The position numbers and the translations under genes were made by a program. A model generated the notes under the pieces. That model worked only from the letters and a program-made list of their open reading frames with translations. It had not been told where the DNA came from and did not search any database. DNA of 61,681 nt from an uncultured Pelagibacteraceae bacterium (lineage in GTDB: Bacteria; Pseudomonadota; Alphaproteobacteria; Pelagibacterales; Pelagibacteraceae), in the NCBI GenBank assembly GCA_902626185.1, contig CACOEA010000003.1, forward strand, positions 1 through 61,681, in the 5' to 3' direction. This document shows, piece after piece, positions 25,948 to 34,202 of the stretch. Each line of letters starts with the position of its first letter. Positions within the stretch are counted from its first letter, which is position 1.

Positions 25948-26468
25948 TTTTTACAAAAATCTTTAAACGAGCCTAATCTTTTATCTTTTTTAGAAAGTAA
26001 AACTTTTTTATTTGGCCATTTAATTTTAAAATGTTTATCCATAACATTAATTCCGTCTTCATATTTTGGTTTATAATAATTAGTTAGCTTGTAATAAATG
26101 ATATTTTTCTTTTCAAAACTGTAGTAAGCATGTGCAAATCCCTCTGGGATATATAAACTTAAACAATTCTTATCTGACAAAATTATTTTGAAAACTTTAC
26201 CAAAAGTTTTTGATCTTTTTCTCAAATCAATTACACAATCAAGAATTTTTCCCTCAAGAACATTCACATATTTTGCCTGAGGAAACTTAAATTGAAAATG
26301 AAATCCTCTTAATGAATTTATTTTAGAAATAGTACAATACTCAAAAATGAATCTATTTTGTTTAAAAACTTTTTTACTGAAAGTTTCTCTTAGACTACCT
26401 CTTTTATCTATATTATTTTTTTGTTTTATAATTAAAAGGCCCTTAAATTTTGTTTTATATATTTTCAT
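25932..26468 (-). CDS. rfbC: dTDP-4-dehydrorhamnose 3,5-epimerase
   Basis: The 178-residue cupin protein carries the RmlC pattern: DKRGSLRETF near 21-30, the catalytic base H57 in SLRGFHFQ, VLEGKILDCVIDLRKRS with the Asp partner, and YIPEGFAHAYYS near 107-118, then the DGINVMD turn. It epimerises C3 and C5 of the keto sugar made by RfbB. It is the last of four minus-strand genes giving the complete dTDP-L-rhamnose set; it overlaps rfbD by four bases. Confidence 0.92.
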   Translation of the reverse strand: MKIYKTKFKGLLIIKQKNNIDKRGSLRETFSKKVFKQNRFIFEYCTISKINSLRGFHFQFKFPQAKYVNVLEGKILDCVIDLRKRSKTFGKVFKIILSDKNCLSLYIPEGFAHAYYSFEKKNIIYYKLTNYYKPKYEDGINVMDKHFKIKWPNKKVLLSKKDKRLGSFKDFCKNYKGL

Positions 26469-27166
26469 CTTTTTATGATTTTTTTAATTTTACTTAAATT
26501 CATATCCATTCTTTTTGGAAACTCACCCTTTGAGGTTTTTTTCTTAACTTTTTTTTTATTTTTTTTAGCAAATTGATATATAGATTGAGATTTTCCTCCA
26601 ATATTAATTATACCTTTTTTGTCGATTACCTTTAGAAATATTTTTGCTAATTCATCTTGAAACATAAAATTGGACTTTACATTGCTAAATGCAGACTTAT
26701 GAATAAATGGCCTCTCAGTCATATTTGCTCTTATAATTAACGAGTTAGAGTACATCTGAACAGCTGATTCAGCGCCGAGCTTAGACCAGCCATAGTTATT
26801 CCAAGGTAAAACTGGATCTGTTTCTTTATAATTACCTTTTCTGCCAGGATAAAGATAACTTGTGGAAAAAAAAATTAATTTTATTTTTTTTTCATTACAT
26901 ATTTTGACTAAATTACATGTGCCAATAATATTTAAGTCGATACTTTTATTAATTTGCTTTTCATGAATGGACATAGGTCTAGATAAACCTGCTAAATGTA
27001 AAATATAATTAGGTTTAAAATTTTTTACATTTCTATTAATTGATTTTAAAGATAAGATGTTGAGTTGTTTTTTATTTCTAAAAATAAAATTATATTTACT
27101 TTTAATTTTTTTTAATTCTTGGGCAAATCTACCATCACTACCGGTAACAACAATTTTTTTCATCAT
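26465..27166 (-). CDS. rfbD: dTDP-4-dehydrorhamnose reductase-like SDR
   Basis: The 233-residue protein is an SDR of the RmlD/NAD-dependent epimerase class: VVTGSDGRFAQELKK nucleotide-binding start, FFSTSYLYPG near 110, YGWSKLGAES Tyr/Lys pair near 139 and late INIGGKSQSIYQFA. It is shorter than typical RmlD (about 290-300 residues), lacking much of the C-terminal substrate domain. Position between rfbA and rfbC in a four-gene cluster argues that it performs the final NAD(P)H reduction to dTDP-rhamnose; a different sugar reductase making a modified product is possible. The gap to rfbA is six bases. Confidence 0.75.
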   Translation of the reverse strand: MMKKIVVTGSDGRFAQELKKIKSKYNFIFRNKKQLNILSLKSINRNVKNFKPNYILHLAGLSRPMSIHEKQINKSIDLNIIGTCNLVKICNEKKIKLIFFSTSYLYPGRKGNYKETDPVLPWNNYGWSKLGAESAVQMYSNSLIIRANMTERPFIHKSAFSNVKSNFMFQDELAKIFLKVIDKKGIINIGGKSQSIYQFAKKNKKKVKKKTSKGEFPKRMDMNLSKIKKIIKR

Positions 27167-27172
27167 TTTTTA

Positions 27173-28042
27173 CTATCTTAAAATTTTTTTTAAATATTGT
27201 GAATATAGGCAATTACCGTAAAATTTTATTGCATCGACAATTTGTTTTTTATTTATCCAATTATAATTAAAAGCTATCTCCTCTAAACAGGCAATTTTAA
27301 GTCCTTGTCGATTTTCTAAGGCTGAAACAAATGAAGAAGTATTATAAAAGTCACTTATTGAACCAGTGTCTAGCCATGCACCACCTCTTCCTAAAAATTC
27401 AGCTTTAAGCTTATTTTTTTTTCTATATTTGTTCAGCAAATCAATAATCTCAATCTCTTTTCTTTTAGATGGTTTTAAAGACTTACTGTACTCCACGACT
27501 TTATTGTCGAAAAAGTAAAGACCCGTTACTGCCAAATTAGACTTAGATTGTTTTGGCTTTTCTTTTAATTGTAAAACTTTCTTTTTTTTATTTATCACAG
27601 CAACACCATATAATTCTGGAGAATTTACTGGATGCAATAAAACCTTACAACCTGACGATAACTTGATACAGTCTTTAAGTTTTTTAGTTAGACTTTGAGC
27701 GTAAAAAAAATTATCTCCAAGTATTAATGACACATTATCTTTACCAATAAATTTTTCACCTAAAATAAAAGCATCTGGCAAACCTCTTGGATAAGTTTGT
27801 TCTAAATATCTTATTTTGACACCAAATCTACTTCCATCAGATAATACTTTTCTAAACTGATGGAGCTGACCTTTATTAACAATTATTAGGATATCTTTAA
27901 TTCCTGCTAACATCAAAACAGAAAGGGGATAATAAATTAAAGGTTTATCATAAATTGGAAGCAATTGTTTATTAACAGCCTTAGTTAATGGACTCATTCT
28001 TGTTCCATGCCCGCCAGCAAGTATTATTCCTTTTTTAATCAT
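27173..28042 (-). CDS. rfbA: Glucose-1-phosphate thymidylyltransferase
   Basis: The 289-residue nucleotidyltransferase has the signature GIILAGGHGTRMSPLT at residues 5-20, the conserved KQLLPIYDKPLIYYPLS block, ILGDNFFY near 108-115 with the metal Asp, LKEKPKQSKSNLAVTGLYFF and the GRGGAWLDTGS segment. It makes dTDP-glucose from dTTP and glucose-1-phosphate. Its start overlaps rfbB by four bases, giving operon order rfbB-rfbA-rfbD-rfbC. Confidence 0.95.
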   Translation of the reverse strand: MIKKGIILAGGHGTRMSPLTKAVNKQLLPIYDKPLIYYPLSVLMLAGIKDILIIVNKGQLHQFRKVLSDGSRFGVKIRYLEQTYPRGLPDAFILGEKFIGKDNVSLILGDNFFYAQSLTKKLKDCIKLSSGCKVLLHPVNSPELYGVAVINKKKKVLQLKEKPKQSKSNLAVTGLYFFDNKVVEYSKSLKPSKRKEIEIIDLLNKYRKKNKLKAEFLGRGGAWLDTGSISDFYNTSSFVSALENRQGLKIACLEEIAFNYNWINKKQIVDAIKFYGNCLYSQYLKKILR

Positions 28043-29055
28043 CTTTTTAGCCCTAATCTTTTAAAAAATAATTTTTTAGAAAAATTATTGAAAAATTTAT
28101 AATTGCTCTGGTACCAAAGAAAAGTTTCAATCAGTCCTGATTTAAAAGTTTTTAAAGGTTTCCATTTTAGTTTTTTCTTAATCTTGTTACTATTTAGTGC
28201 ATATCTTAAATCATGTCCTGGTCTATCTTTTACAAATTTAATTTTTACATTATTTCCAATTTTAATTTTTTTGTTTCTAACAATGTTTAATAACATTTTG
28301 GTTAAATTAAGATTATTAACATTAATTCCAGTCCCAATATTATAACTTTCTCCCTTTTTTCCTTTTTTCAGAATAGCTAATAACCCTCTACAATGATCTT
28401 CTACAAAAATCCATTCACGAGAATTAACACCTTTTCCGTAGATAGGTAGGGGTCTATTGTTTAATATATTGTAAATGAGTGTTGGAATTAACTTTTCAGG
28501 AAATTGTCCAGGTCCATAATTATTACAGCAATTTGATATGCATGCATCAACATCAAAAGTTCTTACATAGGACATTATCAAATGATCTGAACTTGCTTTA
28601 CTTGCAGAATAAGGTGAGCTAGGGTTATATGGGTCGTTTTCACTTGACCTGCTTTTATCTTTTATGTCACCATACACTTCGTCAGTTGAAATGTGGATCA
28701 ACTTTATTTTTCTACTATACTCTCTTATTGCCTCTAGCAAATTAAATACACCATAAATATTACTGTGAATAAATTGATTTGGTGAGTCTATAGATCGATC
28801 AACATGCGTTTCTGCAGCTAGGTTAAAAATAGCACTCGGTTTATTTTTTTTCAAAATTTTTAAAACTTCTTTTTTGTTATTAATATCAAGTTTATGAAAT
28901 ATGTATTTTTTCTTATTAATATTTTTAAGAATGTAAGAATTTTTAGAATATGTATTTTTATCAATATTTATTACAAAATAATTATTTTTAATTAAAAATT
29001 TAATTAAATTGCTTCCAATAAATCCACTTCCACCTGTAACAATTACTTTTTTCAT
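28039..29055 (-). CDS. rfbB: dTDP-glucose 4,6-dehydratase
   Basis: The 338-residue extended SDR has VTGGSGFIGSNLIKFL at its N-terminus, AAETHVDRSIDSP near residue 80, the catalytic ISTDEVYGD near 122-130, PYSASKASSDHL near 147 and the family block SNCCNNYGPGQFPEKLIP. It converts dTDP-glucose to its 4-keto-6-deoxy form. It leads the minus-strand rhamnose operon; the 87-base gap to the divergent GT2 gene must hold both promoters. The C-terminal end (KKLFFKRLGLKR) is lysine-rich like other genes here. Confidence 0.95.
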   Translation of the reverse strand: MKKVIVTGGSGFIGSNLIKFLIKNNYFVINIDKNTYSKNSYILKNINKKKYIFHKLDINNKKEVLKILKKNKPSAIFNLAAETHVDRSIDSPNQFIHSNIYGVFNLLEAIREYSRKIKLIHISTDEVYGDIKDKSRSSENDPYNPSSPYSASKASSDHLIMSYVRTFDVDACISNCCNNYGPGQFPEKLIPTLIYNILNNRPLPIYGKGVNSREWIFVEDHCRGLLAILKKGKKGESYNIGTGINVNNLNLTKMLLNIVRNKKIKIGNNVKIKFVKDRPGHDLRYALNSNKIKKKLKWKPLKTFKSGLIETFLWYQSNYKFFNNFSKKLFFKRLGLKR

Positions 29056-29142
29056 CTGATTTACAAGACTATTGAGACATACTATATATATAATATTTAT
29101 AATGATTAAAATAGATAATCACCGAAAGCAATAGAATTAAAT

Positions 29143-29985
29143 ATGTCTAAGAGTGATCTAACGATCGTAATCAATACCTTTAATAGTGATGAGAAGATAT
29201 ACTCATGTTTAGACACAATTCATTCAGACTATAAAATTCTTATTATTGAGAATTCAAACAATTTACAGTTTAAGGAACTAATAGAAAAAAGATATCCTAA
29301 TGTAACTTGTGAATTAACAGGAGATAATCTGGGATATGCAAAAGGTAATAATTTAGGTTTATCTAAAGTAAATAGTAAATTTGCTCTAATTTTAAATCCT
29401 GATACTTCGTTAGATGGAGACGCATTAAATAATTTTTTTGTTACCGCACAAAAATTAGAAGAATTTGCAATTATAGCACCAGCCGTACAAGAGAAGGGAG
29501 ATGATAAGAAATTTAAATATAATAAAGATCCTATAGAAATTGAAAATGTTAAGGGATTTGCAATGTTTCTAAATATTGATCAGTTTAAAGATATTGGATT
29601 TTTTGATGATAATTTTTTTATATATTTTGAAGAAATAGACCTATGCAGAAGGTTAAGGAAGATGAAAAAAAAAATTTATTTAGATCAAACTATCAAGATA
29701 AACCACATTGGCGGCAGTTCACACAATCAACTAATTAATTTTGAAATGGAATTATCAAGAAATTGGCACTGGATGTGGTCTACTTTTTATTATCATAAAA
29801 AGTATTATGGTTTTTTTATAGCCCTATTAATGGTTAGTCGTAAATTCCTTTCTGCTTTAATTAAAGTAATATTTTACTCAATATTATTTGATCAAAATAA
29901 GAAAAAAATTTATTTTCAAAGACTTTCGGGTTTATTTAATTCTATAATGGGAAAAAAGTCGTGGTATAGGCCCAAGGTATCTTAA
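29143..29985 (+). CDS. Glycosyltransferase family 2, rhamnosyltransferase-like
   Basis: The 280-residue GT-A protein starts with LTIVINTFNSDEKIYSCLDT, has NLGYAKGNNLGL near 64-75 and the metal-binding ILNPDTSLDG near 84-93, then GFFDDNFFIYFEEIDLCRRL, the pattern of the rhamnosyltransferase subgroup. Hydrophobic residues near 223-243 suggest membrane association. It is divergent from the rfbBADC operon, which makes the dTDP-rhamnose donor, consistent with rhamnose transfer; that donor is inferred. Confidence 0.88.
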   Translation: MSKSDLTIVINTFNSDEKIYSCLDTIHSDYKILIIENSNNLQFKELIEKRYPNVTCELTGDNLGYAKGNNLGLSKVNSKFALILNPDTSLDGDALNNFFVTAQKLEEFAIIAPAVQEKGDDKKFKYNKDPIEIENVKGFAMFLNIDQFKDIGFFDDNFFIYFEEIDLCRRLRKMKKKIYLDQTIKINHIGGSSHNQLINFEMELSRNWHWMWSTFYYHKKYYGFFIALLMVSRKFLSALIKVIFYSILFDQNKKKIYFQRLSGLFNSIMGKKSWYRPKVS

Positions 29986-30026
29986 CTAATTGATTTAATA
30001 CAGATTTAAATATAAATAACTATTAA

Positions 30027-31043
30027 ATGAAATTTAATAAAAAAAAAATTTTAGTAACAGGTGCGGCTGGTTTTTTAGGGTCACATCTATCGGAAAAATT
30101 AGCTAATTTAGGCCATGATGTAATTGGAATTGATAACATGATTGGTGGTTATGAAGACAATGTTCCAAAGAATATAAAATTTCATAAAATTGATTGCTGT
30201 GATTTTGAAAAAATTAAAGAGATTATGAAAGATGTTAATATAGTTTACCATTGTGCAGCTACCGCTCATGAGGGACTTTCTGTTTTTTCTCCTTTTGAGA
30301 TAACTAAAAATAACTACTTAGCATCAGTTTCGATTTTTACTGCTGCAGTAAATGAGAAAGTTGAAAGAATTATTTTTTGTTCTTCAATGGCAAGATACGG
30401 TGAACAAAAAGCACCTTTTAAAGAAACAATGGAACCTCAGCCTGTTGACCCTTATGCAATTTCAAAAGTAGCTTCAGAAGAAGTTCTTAAAAATTTGTGT
30501 GATCTAAACAATATTGAGTGGGTAATTGCTGTGCCTCATAATATAATTGGTCCAAAGCAAAAGTATGACGACCCGTTTAGAAATGTTGTTTCAATAATGA
30601 TTAACAGAATGATGCAAGGTAAAGCACCAATTATTTATGGTGATGGAAAACAAACAAGATGTTTTTCATATATTGATGATTGTTTAAGCTGTTTAATTCC
30701 AATGTTAGATCAAAAAAATTTGAACAAACAAACAATAAATATAGGTCCGGATGAAGAATTCGTTACTATAAATAAAATTGCAGAAATATGCTCAAACATT
30801 ACTGGAGTTAATTTAGAACCGATTCATAAAAAAGATAGACCCAAGGAAGTAAAGCATGCTACGTGTTCGGCAGACAAAGCTAGATCTTTGCTTAACTACA
30901 AAACAACAGTTTCTTTAAAGCAAGGTATTGAAAAAACTTTTGAATATATTAAAAAACGAGGCACAAGACCTTTCGACTACAATATCAATATTGAAATTAA
31001 CAATGAGTTGACACCCTCTACGTGGAAGAATAAAGAAATTTAA
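30027..31043 (+). CDS. NAD-dependent sugar epimerase/dehydratase (GalE/WbpP-like SDR)
   Basis: The 338-residue extended SDR has ILVTGAAGFLGSHLSEKL at residues 8-25, HCAATAHEGL near 76, the catalytic FCSSMARYGE segment, PYAISKVASEEVL Tyr/Lys pair near 149 and GDGKQTRCFSYIDDC near 208. It probably epimerises or dehydrates a UDP- or other nucleotide-linked sugar. The C-terminal tail (RGTRPFDYNINIEINNELTP) is typical of a WcaG-like subgroup. It ends by converging with apt, overlapping by four bases, and marks the end of the main polysaccharide island. Confidence 0.85.
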   Translation: MKFNKKKILVTGAAGFLGSHLSEKLANLGHDVIGIDNMIGGYEDNVPKNIKFHKIDCCDFEKIKEIMKDVNIVYHCAATAHEGLSVFSPFEITKNNYLASVSIFTAAVNEKVERIIFCSSMARYGEQKAPFKETMEPQPVDPYAISKVASEEVLKNLCDLNNIEWVIAVPHNIIGPKQKYDDPFRNVVSIMINRMMQGKAPIIYGDGKQTRCFSYIDDCLSCLIPMLDQKNLNKQTINIGPDEEFVTINKIAEICSNITGVNLEPIHKKDRPKEVKHATCSADKARSLLNYKTTVSLKQGIEKTFEYIKKRGTRPFDYNINIEINNELTPSTWKNKEI

Positions 31044-31567
31044 TGACCTGGAAATTCTATTAAGCTCGTTGTTTTGTAACCCTTTTTCTTTAGTAAGTCA
31101 TTACCAGCCAAGTCAAACAAATTAATTACGAAAATAAAACCTGCTACTTTTCCTCCAGATAGTTCGATAAGTTTAGCAGCTGCCTCCGCTGTTCCACCTG
31201 TTGCAATCAGATCATCAATTACGAGTATTTTTTCTTCTTTTGAAATAGAATCTTTATGGACTTCAATTGTTGCTTCACCATATTCTAGCTTAAAATCAAC
31301 TGAGTGGGTTTCTGCTGGAAGTTTGTTCTTTTTTCGTAGAAGTATGAATGGTTTGTTTAACACATAAGAAATAGTGGATGCAAAAACAAAGCCTCTAGAC
31401 TCTATTGCTGAGACTTTATCAAATTCAATTGTTTTTGCGATTTCAATTATTTTATCATTAGCATATTTAAAGGCGGCAGGATTCTTAATAAGTGTAGTTA
31501 TATCTCTAAATAAAATACCTTTTTTGGGATAATCAGGTATTGATCTAATATGTTTTTTTAAATCCAT
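31040..31567 (-). CDS. apt: Adenine phosphoribosyltransferase
   Basis: The protein of about 175 residues shows IRSIPDYPKKGILFRDIT at its N-terminus, ESRGFVFAS, RKKNKLPAETH and the PRPP loop LVIDDLIATGGTAEAA. It converts adenine plus PRPP to AMP. I chose the ATG at 31567 (MDLKKH); a TTG four codons upstream at 31579 is also in frame but is less likely. It is divergent from mtaP with about 44 bases between. Since MtaP releases adenine, the two enzymes work together in salvage. Confidence 0.95.
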   Translation of the reverse strand: MDLKKHIRSIPDYPKKGILFRDITTLIKNPAAFKYANDKIIEIAKTIEFDKVSAIESRGFVFASTISYVLNKPFILLRKKNKLPAETHSVDFKLEYGEATIEVHKDSISKEEKILVIDDLIATGGTAEAAAKLIELSGGKVAGFIFVINLFDLAGNDLLKKKGYKTTSLIEFPGH

Positions 31568-31610
31568 ATTTAGCTTCAAGTTCTAACAAAAAAGCATTAA
31601 TAATTAAATA

Positions 31611-32486
31611 ATGAAAAAAAGAAAGCTTGGGATAATCGGTGGTAGTGGCCTTTATAAAATGGAGGGTTTTCAAAAGACCAAATGGAAAAAGATCAATACT
31701 CCTTGGGGAAAGCCATCTGATGAAGTTTTAATAGCAAAATTAAATAGTGAAGAAATATGTTTTATTCCAAGACATTCTAGGGGTCATAAAATAAATCCAT
31801 CAAATATTAATTTTAGAGCAAATATAGATGCAATGAAGCAACTAGGTGTTACTGATATAATTTCAGTCTCTGCTGTTGGATCTTTAAAAGAAAATTTAGA
31901 ACCAGGTAAATTTGTAATAGTAGATCAATTTATAGACAGAACTTTTGCGAGGGTTAAAACTTTTTTTGATGAAGAAATTGTAGCCCACGTATCAATGGCT
32001 AAGCCTACGAGCTCTGGATTGTCTGATTGTTGTGAGGCAGCTTTAAAAAAGCTCAACATAAAAAATCAAAGAAACGGAACTTATATTGTGATGGAAGGTC
32101 CGCAGTTTTCAACTTTAGCAGAGTCAAACCTTTATAGAACATGGGGAGCAGATGTCATAGGAATGACAAATATGCCAGAGGCTAAATTGGCTAGAGAAGC
32201 TGAAATTAGATATTGCACTGTAGCAATGGTAACTGATTATGATTGTTGGCATCCAGATCACGATGAAGTTGATGTGAGCATGGTAATTCAAACTTTGATG
32301 AAAAATGCATCCAATGCGCAAAATATGATTAAAGAAGTAATAAAAACATATAAAGATTATTCTGTAGATAAAGATCCAGCAAATGACTGTTTAGATGTAG
32401 CAGTAATTACAGACCCAAAATTAAGAACTAAAAAAACTATCAAAAAACTTAAAAATATAGCAGGAAGAATTCTTAATAAAAAATAA
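31611..32486 (+). CDS. mtaP: S-methyl-5'-thioadenosine phosphorylase
   Basis: The 291-residue protein matches MTAP/PNP family II: LGIIGGSGLYKMEGF start with the phosphate-binding Ser, FIPRHSRGHKINPSNINFRA near 52, SVSAVGSLKENL, VMEGPQFSTLAESNLYR and the DVIGMTNMPEAKLAREAEI block, then VTDYDCWH. It splits MTA into adenine and methylthioribose-1-phosphate. Its last base overlaps the first base of mtnA (TAATG), so it is translationally coupled to the next step. Confidence 0.95.
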   Translation: MKKRKLGIIGGSGLYKMEGFQKTKWKKINTPWGKPSDEVLIAKLNSEEICFIPRHSRGHKINPSNINFRANIDAMKQLGVTDIISVSAVGSLKENLEPGKFVIVDQFIDRTFARVKTFFDEEIVAHVSMAKPTSSGLSDCCEAALKKLNIKNQRNGTYIVMEGPQFSTLAESNLYRTWGADVIGMTNMPEAKLAREAEIRYCTVAMVTDYDCWHPDHDEVDVSMVIQTLMKNASNAQNMIKEVIKTYKDYSVDKDPANDCLDVAVITDPKLRTKKTIKKLKNIAGRILNKK

Positions 32487-33556
32487 TGAGAATAGAAAAT
32501 AAAGCTTATCGAACTATTTGGTTTGAAGATAATTTAGTTAAAATAATCGATCAAACCAAATTACCTCATCAGTTTATAATTAAAGATTTAAAAACTATAA
32601 AAGATGCAATTAATGCTATTAAAACAATGGAGGTAAGGGGAGCTCCTCTAATTGGTGCTACAGCTGCATATGGTTTAGTTCTATCAATAATTGAAAAAAA
32701 TGATTTATCTTTTTTAAAAAAATCTAGTGAAAATTTAATAGCCTCAAGACCGACAGCAATTAATCTCAAATGGGCAGTTGATAGGATGATGAAAAAATTG
32801 TCTGGTGTTAATGAAAAAGATATTCTTAAAATAGCACTTGATGAAGCTAAAGCTATAGCAGAAGAAGATGTTAGTTTTTGTAAAAGTATTGGATTAAATG
32901 GTTTGAAAATTATTGAAGAAATTTCTAGAAAAAAAAAAGATACAATAAATATCTTAACTCATTGTAATGCTGGGTGGTTAGCGACTATAGATTGGGGGAC
33001 AGCTACCTCACCAATTTATCATGCTCATCAAAAAGGAATTAAAGTCCATGTTTGGGTTGATGAAACAAGACCGAGGAATCAAGGAGCAAATTTAACTTCT
33101 TATGAATTAAATGAAGAAGGCATTCCAAATACTGTTATTACTGATAACGCCGGTGGTATTTTAATGCAAAGAGGAGAAGTAGATATGTGCATCGTTGGAA
33201 CCGATAGAACTTTGTCCAATGGAGACGTTTGTAATAAAATTGGAACTTACCTAAAAGCATTATCTGCAAAAGACAATAATGTTCCTTTTTATGTTGCTTT
33301 ACCAAGCTCAACTATAGATTGGAGCATAAAAGACCACAAACAAATTCCCATCGAAGAAAGAAATTCTGAGGAGTTATCTCACGTTGAGGGAGTAGACGAA
33401 AATGATAAAATTAAAAAGGTAAGAATTTACCCACAAAAAAGTAAGTCACTGAACCTAGCGTTTGACGTTACACCTGCTAAACTAGTTACAGGATTAATTA
33501 CAGAAAAAGGAATTTGTGAAGCTTCAGAAAAAGGTTTGAAAGGTTTATTTAAGTGA
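32486..33556 (+). CDS. mtnA: Methylthioribose-1-phosphate isomerase
   Basis: The 356-residue protein has the MtnA substrate loop EVRGAPLIGATAAYGL near 49-64, the catalytic Cys160 in LTHCNAGWLAT and Asp240 in VGTDRTL, both at the numbering known for B. subtilis MtnA, and DETRPRNQGANLTSYEL. It isomerises methylthioribose-1-phosphate to methylthioribulose-1-phosphate. It is flanked by one-base and four-base overlaps, showing a mtaP-mtnA-aldolase operon. Confidence 0.95.
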   Translation: MRIENKAYRTIWFEDNLVKIIDQTKLPHQFIIKDLKTIKDAINAIKTMEVRGAPLIGATAAYGLVLSIIEKNDLSFLKKSSENLIASRPTAINLKWAVDRMMKKLSGVNEKDILKIALDEAKAIAEEDVSFCKSIGLNGLKIIEEISRKKKDTINILTHCNAGWLATIDWGTATSPIYHAHQKGIKVHVWVDETRPRNQGANLTSYELNEEGIPNTVITDNAGGILMQRGEVDMCIVGTDRTLSNGDVCNKIGTYLKALSAKDNNVPFYVALPSSTIDWSIKDHKQIPIEERNSEELSHVEGVDENDKIKKVRIYPQKSKSLNLAFDVTPAKLVTGLITEKGICEASEKGLKGLFK

Positions 33557-34197
33557 GTAAATTAAAAGCTGAAGTAATTAAATATTCAAAAAAATTAAAT
33601 ATAACAAATTTATCTACCTTAAGATCAGGAAACATCTCTGTAAGAGCAAAAGAAAAAGGAGTGGAAGGTTTTTATATAACTCCATCGGGAAGAAAGTATT
33701 CATCTTTAAAACCAAAAGACATTATTTTCGTTTCGCTTAAAGGTTTTTATAATAAAAAAAGGGGCAAACCATCCTCAGAGTGGAGATTTCATCAAGATAT
33801 TTATGTGAATAAAAAAGAGGCAAAAGCAATAGTTCATGCTCACTCTACTTGTGCTACGGCTGTATCAACTCATCAAAAAAGTATTCCAGCATTTCACTAC
33901 ATGGTTGCAGTAGCTGGTGGAGAAGACATTAAATGTAGCAAATATGCAACTTTTGGAACAAAAAATCTTTCAAGAAATATTATCAAAGCTTTAAATAAAA
34001 GAACGGCATGTCTGATTGCTAATCACGGCCAGGTTGCTTTTGGAGAAAATTTAGAAAAGACTTTTGAGCTCGCTCAGGAGATCGAAAATATTTGCCATCA
34101 ATATATAAATGCCCTAAGAATTGGAATACCTAAGATTCTTTCAAAAAAAGAAATGAAAATTGTCTTAGGAAAATTTAAAAATTATAAAAAAGGGTAA
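33553..34197 (+). CDS. Class II aldolase (Ald2/fuculose-phosphate aldolase-like)
   Basis: The 214-residue protein starts at a GTG that overlaps the mtnA stop (GTGA). Its key residues line up with E. coli FucA shifted by three: E76 in PSSEWRFH, H95 and H97 in VHAHSTC, and H158 in NHGQ, against FucA E73, H92, H94 and H155. The HYMVAVAGGEDIKC and YATFGTKNLS segments also match FucA. This is closer to the FucA branch than to MtnB dehydratase. Following mtaP and mtnA it probably splits methylthioribulose-1-phosphate into DHAP and methylthioacetaldehyde (the DHAP shunt). MtnB activity cannot be fully excluded. Confidence 0.82.
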   Translation: MSKLKAEVIKYSKKLNITNLSTLRSGNISVRAKEKGVEGFYITPSGRKYSSLKPKDIIFVSLKGFYNKKRGKPSSEWRFHQDIYVNKKEAKAIVHAHSTCATAVSTHQKSIPAFHYMVAVAGGEDIKCSKYATFGTKNLSRNIIKALNKRTACLIANHGQVAFGENLEKTFELAQEIENICHQYINALRIGIPKILSKKEMKIVLGKFKNYKKG

Positions 34198-34202
34198 TTT
34201 TT

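Noticed and set aside
13694-31043. Horizontal transfer by a phage or integrative element
   Set aside because: No integrase, transposase or direct repeats flanking the tRNA were seen; base composition resembles the rest of the window.
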